DNA of 64,000 nucleotides from Halobaculum litoreum (GCF_030127125.1 NZ_CP126156.1:2108001-2172000); one strand, 5' to 3'; shown: positions 9,152 through 18,206, counted from the first letter of the stretch. The notes: a model not told the origin generated them from the letters alone. Program-made: numbers and translations.

Positions 9152-10531
9152 CTACAGCAGGGCCTCGACCAGTTCGCGCCCGTCGTCGAGGATGGCCGCG
9201 GTGTGCTCCTCGGAGCCGGACTCGCCGTACACGCGCATCATCGGCTCCGTGCCCGAGGGGCGTACGAGCAGCCACGAGCCGTCCGCCAACAGGAGCTTGA
9301 AGCCGTCGATCGTCACCACGTCGGCCACCGCCTCGCCGGCGACCTCGTCGGGGATGTGGTCCGCGAGGTCGTCGACGACGCGCGCCTTCTCGTCGTCGGG
9401 GCAGTGGACGCTCACCTTGTCGGCGACGATGCGGCCGTGCTCGGCGACGAGGCGGTCGACGCGCTCGTCGTACGACTCCTCGCTCGCGGCCGCCGCCGCG
9501 AGCAGCGACATCAACACGCCGTCCTTCTCGCGGATGTGGCCGCGCACGGAGAAGCCGCCGGACTCCTCGCCGCCGATCAGGGCGTCGTGTTCGCCCATCG
9601 CCCGCGCGACCCACTTGAAGCCGACCGCGGTCTCGAACACCTCCTCGCCGTGCGCCTCGGCGATGCGGTCGATGAGGAACGTCGTCGAGACGGTGCGGAT
9701 CGCCGGGCCCGAGTCGCCGTCGAGGAGGTGGTCGTACGTCGCCGCGAAGAAGAGGTTCTCGTCGAGGTGGCCACGCTCGGGCGTGACGACCGCGAGGCGG
9801 TCGGCGTCGCCGTCGTTCGCGATGCCCAGGTCCGCGTCGCCGTGGCCGACGTGCTCGGCGAGCGTCTCCAGGTTCTCCGCGGACGGCTCGGGCGAGCCGC
9901 CGCCGAACTCGGCGTCGCGCTCGCAGCGCAGGCGGATCACGTCCGCGCCGGCGGCCTCCAGCAGCGCGTCGGTGACGCCGCGCCCGCTGCCGTGCATGGC
10001 GTCGTACGCGACCGTCAGCCCCGAGAGGTCGAGCCCCGCGCCGCCGACGAGGTCGCGCGCGTGCTCGGCGTGGGCGCTCACGAGGTCGGTCCGTCGGATC
10101 TCCCCCGGCTCGTCGGCGTCGAGCGCCGGGTCGCGGAGGTTGGCGACGATGCGCTCGGTCACCTCGGGGAGCGCGGGCGCGCCGTCGTCGGGGATGAACT
10201 TCACGCCGTTGTACTCGGGCGGGTTGTGGGAGGCCGTCACCATCAGCGCGCCCGCGGCGTCGCGGTCGACGACGGCGTACGCCGCGACCGGCGTGGGGCA
10301 GTCGCGCTCGGGGAGCACGGCGTCGAAGCCGTTGCCCGCCAGCACCTCGGCGAGCGACTCGGCGAACCCCTCGGAGGTGGGCCGGGCGTCGTAGCCGACG
10401 ATCACGGGGCCGTCGTGGCCCTGCCCGGCGAGCGTGTCGGCGACCGCCTGCCCGACGATGCGGACCCGGCGGTCGGTGAACGTGTCGAGGGTGGCGCGCC
10501 ACCCGTCGGTTCCGAAGGTGATCTCGTCCAT
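9152..10531 (-). CDS. phosphohexomutase (phosphoglucomutase/phosphomannomutase)
   Basis: The 459-residue enzyme interconverts hexose 1- and 6-phosphates. Motifs of the alpha-D-phosphohexomutase family appear in order: the phosphoserine loop TASHNP with Ser101, the Mg-binding DGDADR (240-245), the sugar-recognition loop GGEESGG (320-326) and the phosphate-binding RPSGTEP (424-430). The ATG at 10529-10531 was chosen because [13 protein letters not shown] matches the family N-terminus. Whether glucose, mannose or glucosamine phosphate is preferred cannot be read from sequence. It converges with the acetyltransferase gene. Confidence 0.92.
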   Translation of the reverse strand: MDEITFGTDGWRATLDTFTDRRVRIVGQAVADTLAGQGHDGPVIVGYDARPTSEGFAESLAEVLAGNGFDAVLPERDCPTPVAAYAVVDRDAAGALMVTASHNPPEYNGVKFIPDDGAPALPEVTERIVANLRDPALDADEPGEIRRTDLVSAHAEHARDLVGGAGLDLSGLTVAYDAMHGSGRGVTDALLEAAGADVIRLRCERDAEFGGGSPEPSAENLETLAEHVGHGDADLGIANDGDADRLAVVTPERGHLDENLFFAATYDHLLDGDSGPAIRTVSTTFLIDRIAEAHGEEVFETAVGFKWVARAMGEHDALIGGEESGGFSVRGHIREKDGVLMSLLAAAAASEESYDERVDRLVAEHGRIVADKVSVHCPDDEKARVVDDLADHIPDEVAGEAVADVVTIDGFKLLLADGSWLLVRPSGTEPMMRVYGESGSEEHTAAILDDGRELVEALL

Positions 10532-10692
10532 GGGAGGGGCGTCGGCGGGGCCGGGCAAAAACCCGGGTGGCCGGTGTCGCCGGGCCGTACCGAGCCGCGC
10601 CGCTCGCCGCGGGCCGCAGAGGCGGGGAGCCGGCGCCGGGGGCGGACCCGCGAACCCGACGGCCTTTTGCTCGCGCTCGGGAAGGGACGACC

Positions 10693-11313
10693 ATGTCGGA
10701 GACGCCGACCGTCGTCGCCGTGAACGGATCGCGGCGCGACGGGAGCTACGGCCGCGCGACGCTGCAGTACGCCCTCGACGCCGCCGCCGAGTACGGCGCC
10801 GAACCGGACTTCATCGACCTGGGGGACCCGGCGCTCGACGTCCCGCTGTACCACCCCGACGTGGACGCCGCCGACGCCGGCGACGTGCCGGACCTGCTGG
10901 CGCGGATGCGCCGCGCCGACGGCGTGTTGCTGTGCTCGCCGGTGTACCACGACTCGTACTCGTCGGCGTTCCGCTCGTTCCACGACTGGTGTAGCTTCGA
11001 CGAGTACGACGACACCGTCGTCGGGCTGTTCGCCGTCGCCGGCGGCGGCTCCTACGGCGGCACGCTCGAACACATGCGCGCGACGATCCGCGGCGTCCAC
11101 GGGTGGGTCGCCCCGCTGCAGGTCGGGATCCGGGGCGCCCGCAACAAGTTCGAGCCGTGGGGCGACGGCGAGCGGCCCCCCGAGGGCGCGATCGGTGCGG
11201 GGTCGCGCTACGAGTTCGTCGACGACTCCTTGCGCGAGCGGACGCTGAAGCTCGGGCGGCGGGTCGCCCACTACGCGGGGCACAAGGACGCGTTCCTCGA
11301 CGTCCCGGAGTAG
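10693..11313 (+). CDS. NADPH-dependent FMN reductase family protein
   Basis: The 206-residue product is flavodoxin-like. NGSRRDGSYGRATL (residues 10-23) forms the FMN phosphate loop, and SPVYHDSYSSAFRSFHDW contains the flavin-contacting PxY segment. Family members reduce FMN, quinones, chromate or azo compounds with NAD(P)H. It starts at ATG 10693 and stands alone between convergent and divergent neighbours. The specific electron acceptor is unknown. Confidence 0.87.
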   Translation: MSETPTVVAVNGSRRDGSYGRATLQYALDAAAEYGAEPDFIDLGDPALDVPLYHPDVDAADAGDVPDLLARMRRADGVLLCSPVYHDSYSSAFRSFHDWCSFDEYDDTVVGLFAVAGGGSYGGTLEHMRATIRGVHGWVAPLQVGIRGARNKFEPWGDGERPPEGAIGAGSRYEFVDDSLRERTLKLGRRVAHYAGHKDAFLDVPE

Positions 11314-11350
11314 CCGCCGGCGGCCCCGCCGCGACGCCGCGGCGCCGCCG

Positions 11351-11647
11351 TCAGTCGACCAGCGCCTCCTTCGCCGCCCGCGACCGCTGTTTGATCGCGT
11401 ACTCGCGGGACATCGCCGCCGACCGCGAGTCGAACGCCTCCACGTGCACCAACTCGACGGGCGTGCGGCCGCGGGTGTACTTGGCGCCGTCGCCGGCGTC
11501 GTGTTCGGCGACGCGGCGGGTCACGTCGGTGGTGTAGCCGGTGTACAGCGAACCGTCGGCGCACTCGAGGAGGTAGACGTAGTGGTCGGCCGGCGGCACG
11601 CGGACGCCGTCGACGCGCTCGGCGTCGGTCGGGGACTCCTCGCTCAC
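11351..11647 (-). CDS. GIY-YIG domain protein (UPF0213-like)
   Basis: This 98-residue protein is one GIY-YIG nuclease-type domain: [17 protein letters not shown] starts the fold, followed by the conserved Arg in TRRVAEHD and [14 protein letters not shown]. Stand-alone members of this family are small putative DNA nucleases of uncertain role. GTG 11645-11647 is the start because TTTATC lies about 27 nt upstream, fitting a leaderless transcript. The C-terminus is basic ([11 protein letters not shown]). Confidence 0.87.
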   Translation of the reverse strand: MSEESPTDAERVDGVRVPPADHYVYLLECADGSLYTGYTTDVTRRVAEHDAGDGAKYTRGRTPVELVHVEAFDSRSAAMSREYAIKQRSRAAKEALVD

Positions 11648-11781
11648 GGCTCGGGGGAGCGAGTCGGCGGCGATAAAGGGTCCGGTGCGGCGCGGCGCCG
11701 CCTGTCCCGTGGTCCCCCCGGGGGAGCGGGATACGGATGGGGTGGTGGCCGTCGCGTGCGGTGGGGTGGTCACAGAGCGGT

Positions 11782-11934
11782 TCAGTCGTCGGCGCGGGTC
11801 CGCTCTCGTGCCGCTTCCGCGATGCCCGCGTTCGCAGAGCATGACGGGCACGCGTTGAGGTTTCCGTGTTCGTCGCTGAACACGCGTGCGAAGCGGTCTG
11901 ATACGTGCGACCCGCAGTGGTCGCAGCGTGGCAT
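11782..11934 (-). CDS. small double-CxxC zinc protein (50 aa)
   Basis: A short gene encodes 50 residues starting [13 protein letters not shown] and ending ARERTRADD. Cys4, Cys7, Cys29 and Cys32 form two CxxC knuckles that almost certainly bind one zinc ion. An ATG five codons upstream (to 11949) is possible, but MPRC is the natural start for such haloarchaeal mini zinc fingers. A strong TATA-like GGTATATG lies at about 11986-11993, predicting a short leader. Haloarchaea have many such small zinc proteins, several linked to stress or biofilm phenotypes. Its partner is unknown. Confidence 0.75.
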   Translation of the reverse strand: MPRCDHCGSHVSDRFARVFSDEHGNLNACPSCSANAGIAEAARERTRADD

Positions 11935-12036
11935 GTGGTCGACCGGCATCCACCGCTGCCGGTACGTCTCTTAGGAGACGGGCACACATATACCCTTTCA
12001 CGGATGTATTCGGCAGATTTCCGGGACGTAGCCCGA

Positions 12037-12811
12037 TCAGTCCGCCGACGACTCCCCGCCGTCTCCGACCCCGCGGGCGATCAGCGCCGCCTGCGTCCCG
12101 GCGACGAACCCCGCCCCGACGTTCACCACTGAGAGGACGGTACACGACTGGAGCAACGCCAGCAGCGCGGCCACGCCGTCGCCGCCGACGCCGTACCCGG
12201 TGGCGGTCGGCAGCCCGATCACCGGGGCGTCGACGAGCCCCGCGACGAGCGTCGGCAGCGTCGCCTCCCGGCCGGCGGCGACGACGAGGACGTCCGCGGC
12301 GCGCAGGGTGTCCACCTCGTCGAGGACGCGCGTGAGGTTGGCGACGCCGGCGTCCTCGACCGTCTCGACGCGGGGCCCGGCCGCGCGGGCGACGACGGCC
12401 GCCTCGCGGGCGGCGGGCGCGTCGGCGGTGCCGCCGGAGACGACGACCACGTCCGCGTCGACGGCGGGCGGCTCGTAGTCGGCGGCGCGGACGACGACGG
12501 TCCGGGCGCGGGCGTCGCGCTCGACGGTCGCGTCCGGGTGTTCCTTGTCGAGGTACGCGCGCACCTCCTCGGCGACGTCGTCGCCCGCACGGGTGACGAG
12601 GGCGCGCCCCGTCGACTGGACGGCCGCGTCGGCCATCGCCGCCACCTCGGCGGGCGTCTTCCTCCGCGAGGATCCCCTCGGGGATCCCCCGGCGCTGTTC
12701 GCGGGCGGCGTCGAAGCGCCCGGCCTCCGTCGTCGCGTAGCCGCGGAGGCGGGCCTCCGCCTGTGCGGGCGTGAGGTCGCCGGCCGCGAGCGATTCGAGC
12801 GTCTCGCGCAT
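12037..12811 (-). pseudogene. larB: LarB-type nickel-pincer cofactor synthesis protein (frameshifted)
   Basis: The N-terminal frame starts at ATG 12809-12811 ([20 protein letters not shown]) and covers the family's helical N-terminus to [10 protein letters not shown]. After a lost base near 12660-12668 the next frame continues [15 protein letters not shown] through [12 protein letters not shown] to [20 protein letters not shown]. The latter is the AIR-carboxylase-like domain in which LarB carboxylates nicotinic acid adenine dinucleotide. Restored length is about 258 residues. LarC and LarE are not in the window. The break is probably a consensus error. Confidence 0.8.
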
Positions 12812-12962
12812 ACCACCCCTCCGCGGCGCACCGACTCGAAGGCTCCGACCGACACGGATTTATAAACGAACCGGCGTAGACCCCCGCGAACGGCCGCGAG
12901 GGGGCCTCCTGACCGTTTGACTTGGGAACGTTTATAAGGAGGCGTCGGGAAAACCCGGTTGC

Positions 12963-13130
12963 ATGGCAGACCTCATCGTCAAGGCAGCCGTCAAGGAGTA
13001 CCTCGATGACAAGAACGTCGCGTCCGACTTCTACGACGCGCTCGACGAGGAAGTCGCGGAGCTCCTCGAGGACGCCGCCCGCCGCGCCGAAGAGAACGAC
13101 CGGAAGACGGTCCAGCCGCGCGACCTGTAA
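12963..13130 (+). CDS. DUF1931-like histone-fold mini protein (55 aa)
   Basis: This 55-residue acidic protein reads MADLIVKAAVKEYLDDKN and ends DRKTVQPRDL. It matches the conserved haloarchaeal DUF1931-type single histone-fold family, where a long central helix (DALDEEVAELLEDAARRA) is followed by the T-V-x-P-x-D-L turn typical of histone folds. GTTTATAAGG at 12930-12939 is an excellent TATA element about 27 nt before the ATG, so the mRNA is leaderless and probably well expressed. It may dimerise and bind DNA, although its acidity makes a protein partner equally possible. Confidence 0.85.
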   Translation: MADLIVKAAVKEYLDDKNVASDFYDALDEEVAELLEDAARRAEENDRKTVQPRDL

Positions 13131-13194
13131 ACCCCGGTAGACTTTCCTCCACTTCTTTCACCCGCCCCGTAGCGGCGGCGCCGTCGACGCGCGG

Positions 13195-13890
13195 TCACGG
13201 CTCGCGCACGGACACGTCGCCGTCGGCGTCGCCGACGTACACCGCGTCCGCCAGCCCGACGAACAGCCCGTGTTCGACGACGCCCGCGGTGTCGGACAGC
13301 GTCCGCGCCAGCGCCCCGGGCTCCGCGACGGTGCCGAAGTCGCAGTCGAGGACGAGGTTGCCGTTGTCGGTGACGACGGGGCCGTCCTTGCGCTCGGCGG
13401 CGCGCAGCGTCGGGTCGCCGCCGGCGTCGACGACGGCGCGCTCGACGCGGGCGAGCGCGTCCGGCAGCACCTCCACGGGCACCGGGTAGTCGAGCCCGTC
13501 GGCCAGTTTCGAGTCGTCGGCGACGACGAGGAAGCGGTCGGCCGTGGCGGCGACGACCTTCTCGCGGGCGTGGGCCGCGCCGCCGCCCTTCACGAGCGCG
13601 TTCGCGCCGGCGGCGACCTGGTCGGCGCCGTCGACGGCGACGTCGACGCGCGCCACGTCCGCGAGGTCGAGCAGCGGCACCCCGACCTCGCGGGCCAGCG
13701 CCCGCGACTGGTAGGAGGTCGCGACCGCCTCGACGTCGAGGCCGTCGGCGACGCGCTCGCCCAGTCGGCGGACGGCGTGGGCCGCCGTCGACCCCGTGCC
13801 GAGGCCGACGCGGTCGCCGTCGCTCACCGCGGCGGCCGCCGCCTCGCCCGCCGCGCGCTTCGCCGCCTCGCTCCCCGCGGTGTTCTTCAT
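13195..13890 (-). CDS. rpiA: ribose-5-phosphate isomerase A
   Basis: The 231-residue enzyme interconverts ribose 5-phosphate and ribulose 5-phosphate, supplying pentoses for nucleotides. Family motifs are clear: GLGTGSTAAHAV for phosphate binding, VDGADQV with a catalytic acid, and KGGGAAHAREK with the catalytic lysine. Length and start (MKNTAGSEAAK) fit archaeal RpiA. It diverges from the exported protein gene at 13976. Confidence 0.95.
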   Translation of the reverse strand: MKNTAGSEAAKRAAGEAAAAAVSDGDRVGLGTGSTAAHAVRRLGERVADGLDVEAVATSYQSRALAREVGVPLLDLADVARVDVAVDGADQVAAGANALVKGGGAAHAREKVVAATADRFLVVADDSKLADGLDYPVPVEVLPDALARVERAVVDAGGDPTLRAAERKDGPVVTDNGNLVLDCDFGTVAEPGALARTLSDTAGVVEHGLFVGLADAVYVGDADGDVSVREP

Positions 13891-13975
13891 GCGCGGTGTT
13901 GCCGGCGCGGCGCGCAAAACGCTTGCCCGAGCGCACGACAGAACGTATATGGTAATCGACCGATCACGTTGACAC

Positions 13976-14689
13976 GTGTCGTCGCCCCGCTCCGGATCCG
14001 GTCGCCGGCCGGTCCGGGTCCTCGCCCTCCTCGTCGTAGCGCTGTCGGTCGCCACCCTCGTCTCGGTCGCCGCCGTCGACAGCGCCGCCCGCGCGCCGCC
14101 GCGTCCGGTGTGCGACGTCTGTGCGGACGGCGCCGTCCCGGACGCCGCCGCCGAGCGCGGCGTCGCGGTCGCCGTGGGCGCCAGCAGCCTCGACCTCCAC
14201 GTCCGCGCCGACGGCTCCACGCGGCGGGTCGCCCGGCTGGGCTTCCTCGACGGAGCGGACGAACTCCGGAACGCGTCGCTCCGCCGCGCGGTGGTCGACG
14301 CGGCGCTCGACGGTTCCGAGGGGCAGGCGGAGAGCCGGCTCGAGGGGGACACGCTCGTCGTGGAGTACAGCCGCACCGGGGTCGCCCGCCGCGAGTCCGG
14401 CGCGGTCGTCGTCACCGCGTTCCACGCCGCCGGGGCGCCGCCGCTGGCGACCGGCGGCGAGGGAACCGCGGTCCTCGGGGCGGACGAACTCGTCGTCTAC
14501 GCGCCGGCCGGGTACGTGCCCGCCGGCGGCGCCGCCGACGGCCGCGTCGTCGGCCGGACCGTCCACTGGAACGCCGACGGCGCCGGCGCCGACGGGATCG
14601 ACCGCGACGCCCGGCCGACGTTCGTCCCCGACGACGCGTCGTTCCCCGAGGTCCGCGGCGCCGTCGCGCGCCTGCTCCTTCGGCTGTGA
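13976..14689 (+). CDS. predicted exported protein of unknown function
   Basis: This 237-residue protein starts at GTG 13976 with a TATA-like CGTATATGG about 27 nt upstream. A basic N-terminus and one hydrophobic segment (VLALLVVALSVATLVSVAAV, about 14-33) form a signal peptide or anchor. Just after it lies a CDVC pair. The rest is beta-rich, with features such as SLDLHVRADGSTRRVA and DELVVYAPAGYVPAGG, and looks like an extracellular domain. I do not recognise the family. The C-terminus is basic and leucine-rich. Confidence 0.65.
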   Translation: MSSPRSGSGRRPVRVLALLVVALSVATLVSVAAVDSAARAPPRPVCDVCADGAVPDAAAERGVAVAVGASSLDLHVRADGSTRRVARLGFLDGADELRNASLRRAVVDAALDGSEGQAESRLEGDTLVVEYSRTGVARRESGAVVVTAFHAAGAPPLATGGEGTAVLGADELVVYAPAGYVPAGGAADGRVVGRTVHWNADGAGADGIDRDARPTFVPDDASFPEVRGAVARLLLRL

Positions 14690-14790
14690 TGGCGGCGGCT
14701 CCCCCGGCACGGCACGCCGCGCCGGCGGTCGAGCCGGCCGGGCGACCGGCGGACGAAGACGGTATTACGCCGGGCGTCGACCGTCCGTCC

Positions 14791-15033
14791 ATGCACGTCG
14801 AGTTCGACCGCGACACCTGCGTCGGGATGTACCAGTGCGTCGCCGAGTGGGACGCCTTCGAGAAGGACATGGACGCCGGCAAGGCGACGCTCGTCGGCGG
14901 CGAGGAGGTCGACGCGGACACCTACTCGCTGGAGGTGCCGGAGGGCGAGGAACTGGACGCGAAGTTCGCCGCCCGGACCTGCCCGGTCGACGCGATCCGG
15001 CTGTACGACGACGACGGCGAACAGCTGATCTGA
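14791..15033 (+). CDS. single-cluster ferredoxin
   Basis: This 80-residue acidic protein has the pattern of small [3Fe-4S] ferredoxins. Cys10-x5-Cys16 sits in CVGMYQC, and the third ligand is Cys64, followed by Pro, in ARTCPVDAI. The fourth cysteine of [4Fe-4S] types is replaced by Met13. ATG 14791 has GGTATTACG about 27 nt upstream. Such proteins donate electrons to oxygenases and cytochrome P450s. It lies just before the bacteriorhodopsin/carotenoid cluster but converges with bop, so a functional link is only a guess. Confidence 0.85.
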   Translation: MHVEFDRDTCVGMYQCVAEWDAFEKDMDAGKATLVGGEEVDADTYSLEVPEGEELDAKFAARTCPVDAIRLYDDDGEQLI

Positions 15034-15192
15034 GCGGTCCCACCGGCCGCACGTCTTCTGCACACGACCGCGACACCCGCCGCCAGAGCGCCGACGCCGT
15101 CGCTCGTCGGTCGGTCGCTGAAAAAACGGGGCCGTCCCCCGAGCCGTCGCCGGTCGACGGCCGGTGATCGTCGTGTGGGTCGCGCGGTCGCC

Positions 15193-15930
15193 TCAGTCCG
15201 CGCTCTGGGCGGTCGAGGCGCCGGTACCGCTGAAGACGCTACGACTGCGCAGCAGCACGATCCCGAAGCCGACCTTCGCGGCCAGGTCGAGGACGGCGAA
15301 CGCCGCGGTCTCGACGGGCAGCGGGATGATCGCGAAGCCGGACTCGGTCCCGAGGATCCACACGATCGGGTAGAACGACCACAGGACCAACACGAGGTTG
15401 CGGAGCCGACTGAACAGCGCCGCCCGGTCGCCGGACATCTTGCTGGCCTGCTCCGACAGCGTGCCGAGCAGGTAGTACAGCATGACGATCATCGCGCCGG
15501 TGGAGATGGCCCACCACGCGATGCGGACCGTCTGGCCCTCGCGCGCGAGCGCGCCGACGAGACCCGTGACGATCATGAACACGTCGAGCCCGATGAGCGT
15601 CGCGATGGTGTTACGGTCGGCTCCCGCAAGCAACGCGAGGTCGAGCAGGAGCAACGGAGTGGTGAACAACCAGTCCGCGTAACGGGCCCAGTAGATCTCG
15701 AGGGTGCCGAGCCCCTGCACTGGGACCTCGATCAGCCCGAACCCGATGGCCATCGAGAAGTACGACGCCGCGGCGATGGCCGGGATGAAGATGGTGATGA
15801 TGTAGTACTCTTGTTGCTCGGGGTCGCGCACCGACCAACCCTGTGCGATGAAGTACAGGGTCCCGAGCGTCATGCCTATCGTCCCGATCCACAGGCTGAG
15901 TGATTCCAGCCCCGGTGTTGGAGTTGCCAT
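15193..15930 (-). CDS. bop: bacteriorhodopsin, light-driven proton pump
   Basis: This 245-residue seven-helix opsin keeps every residue of the proton-pumping path. In the third helix ARYADWLFTTPLLLLDLAL has Arg83, Asp86 (Schiff-base counterion and acceptor), Thr90 and Asp97 (donor). Asp116, Glu196 and Glu207 (release group), Asp215 and the retinal-binding Lys219 in LDLAAKVGFG are also present. An Asp donor plus these glutamates indicates an outward proton pump, not a halorhodopsin or sensory rhodopsin. The start at 15928-15930 gives a short N-terminus like known bacterio-opsins. A minus-strand CCTATAAGG lies about 27 nt upstream. The divergent crtY-brp genes make its chromophore. Confidence 0.97.
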   Translation of the reverse strand: MATPTPGLESLSLWIGTIGMTLGTLYFIAQGWSVRDPEQQEYYIITIFIPAIAAASYFSMAIGFGLIEVPVQGLGTLEIYWARYADWLFTTPLLLLDLALLAGADRNTIATLIGLDVFMIVTGLVGALAREGQTVRIAWWAISTGAMIVMLYYLLGTLSEQASKMSGDRAALFSRLRNLVLVLWSFYPIVWILGTESGFAIIPLPVETAAFAVLDLAAKVGFGIVLLRSRSVFSGTGASTAQSAD

Positions 15931-16154
15931 ACCCGGAAAACCGTAAGGTCGGAATCGCCTTATAGGCTTGCCCAAATCGGCGTGCGGCGGCCGGAATCGC
16001 CAAATGGCGTCACGAACATATTCGGATAAAACGACGTTCCAGAGACCACAGATTCCCCGTCGCTCCCCTACGCTTATCGCCGTCGCCCACGCGGGATGGG
16101 TATGACATCGGCGCGGCGCTGTCGGCCGATCCGGGACCGTGGGGGGCGCCGACG
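15931..16154. promoter_or_regulatory. bop / crtY divergent control region
   Basis: This 224-base region separates bop from crtY-brp. A TATA element for bop is at 15956-15964 on the minus strand. A ten-base direct repeat CGGAATCGCC occurs at 15950-15959 and 15992-16001, exactly 42 bp (about four helical turns) apart, and its first copy overlaps the TATA box. A second AT-rich patch (ATATTCGGATAAAAC, 16019-16033) and CTTATC at 16073-16078 could serve crtY. I see no exact match to the known Halobacterium bop upstream activator sequence. A shared regulator is plausible but not shown. Confidence 0.5.
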
Positions 16155-16964
16155 GTGACGCTCACCTACCTCGGGTTCCACCTCCTGTTCGTGCTCCCGG
16201 TCGTCGCGCTGTTGCTGTGGCGGCGCCCGGCGCTCCCCGCACGGCGTCTCCGGGTCGCGCGCGCCGGCCTCGCCCTGATGGGGACCGTCGCGTTCGCGTA
16301 CACGACGCCGTGGGACAACTACCTCATCGAGCGGGGCGCGTGGTTCTACGGCGAGGGCACCGTCGCCGCGCGCGTGTGGCTCGCACCCGTGGGCGAGTAC
16401 CTGTTCTTCGTGCTCCAGACCGTGATCGCGGGGCTGTGGATCTACCGGGTCGACTTCGACCCGACGCCGACCGACGGCGACACCGCCCCGCTCCCGCGGG
16501 CGGTCGGCGCGCTGGCGCTGCTCGCGCTCGGCGTCGTCGGCGGCTGGCTCGTCGCCGTCGGGCCCGAGCGGTTCCTCTACCTGGGCGCCATCCTCGTGTG
16601 GGCGTGCCCCGTGATCGCCCTCCAGTGGGCCGTCGGCGGCGCGTTCCTCCTGCGGCGACCGCGACCGTGGCTCGTCGGGGTCGGCGTGCCGACCCTGTAC
16701 CTGTGGGCGGTCGACCGGGTCGCCATCGGCCTCGGCGTGTGGACGGTCGCCGACGCGACCTCGACCGGCGTCGAGATCCTCGGGCTCCCCGTCGAGGAGG
16801 CGGTGTTCTTCCTCGTCACCTGCACGCTGGTCGTCTACGGGCTGATCCTCTTCGAGTGGGTCGTGATCCGGCTCGACCGCCGGGGCGGCCGTTCCGAGCG
16901 AACCGACCGCGCCGGCGGGCGCGACGCCGACCGCGAGGCGCCGCCGGCGCCGAGCGTCGAGTGA
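16155..16964 (+). CDS. crtY: lycopene beta-cyclase, archaeal membrane type
   Basis: The 269-residue integral membrane enzyme cyclises lycopene to beta-carotene. It contains the two tandem three-helix cyclase repeats of the archaeal/fungal type. The motif TTPWDNYLIERGAWFY lies in the first repeat, and EEAVFFLVTCTLVVY (with PVEE) in the second. The GTG at 16155 gives the family start LTYLGFHLLF. The same frame stays open and protein-like upstream to 16101 (YDIGAALSADPGPWGAP), so the real start may be an ATG at 16096 with one base missing between. Its stop overlaps the ATG of brp by one base, so the two genes are co-translated. Confidence 0.92.
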   Translation: MTLTYLGFHLLFVLPVVALLLWRRPALPARRLRVARAGLALMGTVAFAYTTPWDNYLIERGAWFYGEGTVAARVWLAPVGEYLFFVLQTVIAGLWIYRVDFDPTPTDGDTAPLPRAVGALALLALGVVGGWLVAVGPERFLYLGAILVWACPVIALQWAVGGAFLLRRPRPWLVGVGVPTLYLWAVDRVAIGLGVWTVADATSTGVEILGLPVEEAVFFLVTCTLVVYGLILFEWVVIRLDRRGGRSERTDRAGGRDADREAPPAPSVE

Positions 16965-18001
16965 TGGCGGTCGCCGAGTCGCTCCCGGCGCCGTTGCGCG
17001 GCGCGCTCGACCGGTGGGGCGTCCGCGCCTCGTGGGTCGCCCTCGCGGTCGCGGTGCCGGTCGCGTCGATCACGCCCATGCTGTCGCCGACGCTGCGGTA
17101 CGCGCCGTTCCTCGCGTCGGTCCTGCTGTTCGGCCTCCCGCACGGCGCGGTCGACCACCTCGTCCCCGACCGCCTCGCGGGCACCGGCCTCGCCCGGTCG
17201 GTCGGCGTCGTCGTCGCCGTCTACGGCGTCCTCGGCGTCGGCTACGGCCTCTGGTGGGCCGCCGCGCCGGTGTCGGCGTTCGTCGCGTTCATCGCCGTCA
17301 CCCTCCTGCACTGGGGCCAAGGCGACGTGTACGCGCTGCTCGTCCTCGCGGGCGCGGAGCACCTCCCGACGCGCGCCGAGCGGGCGCTCGCGCTCGTCGT
17401 CCGCGGCGGCCTGCCGATGCTGGTCCCGCTGGTCGGCCACCCCGCCGAGTACCGCGCGGTCGCCGGGGCGCTCGTCGGGCTGTTCGGCGCCGACGCCGCG
17501 GCGCTGGCCCCGGTGTTCGCGCCCGCGACCCGCCTCGGCGTCGCCGCCGGGTTCGGCGCGGTCACCGTCCTCGCGCTGGCGCTCGGCGCGCGACGGGTCC
17601 GCCGCGGGGCGGCCGCCCGCCGGCCGTGGCTCGTCGACGCCGGCGAGACGCTCGGGCTGTGGGCGTACTTCCTGCTCGTCCCGCCGGTCGTCGGCATCGG
17701 GCTGTACTTCTGTCTGTGGCACGCGACGCGCCACATCGCCCGGCTCGAACTCCTCGACCCCGGCGCGCGCGCGACGCTCGCGGCCGGCGACCTCGCGGGG
17801 ACGCTCCGGCGGTTCGCCCGCGACGCCGCGCCCGCGACCGCCGGCGGCCTCCTCGTCGTCGCGGGCGTGTGGGCGTTCGTCCCCCGGCCGGCCGCCGGCC
17901 CGGAGGGCCTGCTCGCGGTGTACCTCGTCGCCATCGCCGTCATGACGCTGCCGCACGTCGCCGTCGTCACGTGGATGGACCTGCGCCAGGGCGTGTGGTG
18001 A
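16964..18001 (+). CDS. brp: Brp/Blh beta-carotene 15,15'-dioxygenase
   Basis: The 345-residue membrane protein cleaves beta-carotene to retinal, the bacteriorhodopsin chromophore. Histidines expected to hold the iron are present: GLPHGAVDH (His60, His65), LLHWGQGD (His116), WHATRH (about 252-257) and LPHVAVV near the C-terminus. Around eight hydrophobic helices are apparent. It begins at the ATG in the TGATG junction with crtY, so the pair supplies beta-carotene and then retinal for the opsin encoded on the opposite strand. Confidence 0.93.
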   Translation: MAVAESLPAPLRGALDRWGVRASWVALAVAVPVASITPMLSPTLRYAPFLASVLLFGLPHGAVDHLVPDRLAGTGLARSVGVVVAVYGVLGVGYGLWWAAAPVSAFVAFIAVTLLHWGQGDVYALLVLAGAEHLPTRAERALALVVRGGLPMLVPLVGHPAEYRAVAGALVGLFGADAAALAPVFAPATRLGVAAGFGAVTVLALALGARRVRRGAAARRPWLVDAGETLGLWAYFLLVPPVVGIGLYFCLWHATRHIARLELLDPGARATLAAGDLAGTLRRFARDAAPATAGGLLVVAGVWAFVPRPAAGPEGLLAVYLVAIAVMTLPHVAVVTWMDLRQGVW

Positions 18002-18089
18002 ACGGCCCACTAAAGGAGCGTCACCCCGGATCCGAGTCGTCGGGAGCCGGGGCGAACCGTTATGTGGGATTACCGAAACCACTCGCGTG

Positions 18090-18206
18090 ATGTCAGAGTC
18101 CGAGCGCTGTCACATCGGCGAGTGGGCCGCGCTCCTCGACGAGCCGGTTCCCGAGACCGCCCGCGGGCGGCGGCAGTTCGAGTTCCGCCCCCGGGACGCC
18201 GCCTGA
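18090..18206 (+). CDS. possible 38-residue small protein
   Basis: A short reading frame encodes MSESERCHIGEWAALLDE through RGRRQFEFRPRDAA. It has haloarchaeal composition and a TATA-like CGTTATGTG about 27 nt before the ATG, which supports a real leaderless gene. It could also be the start of a longer protein cut by a base error, since another frameshifted gene family surrounds it. No function is recognisable. It precedes hef but has its own promoter, and hef has another. Confidence 0.4.
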   Translation: MSESERCHIGEWAALLDEPVPETARGRRQFEFRPRDAA

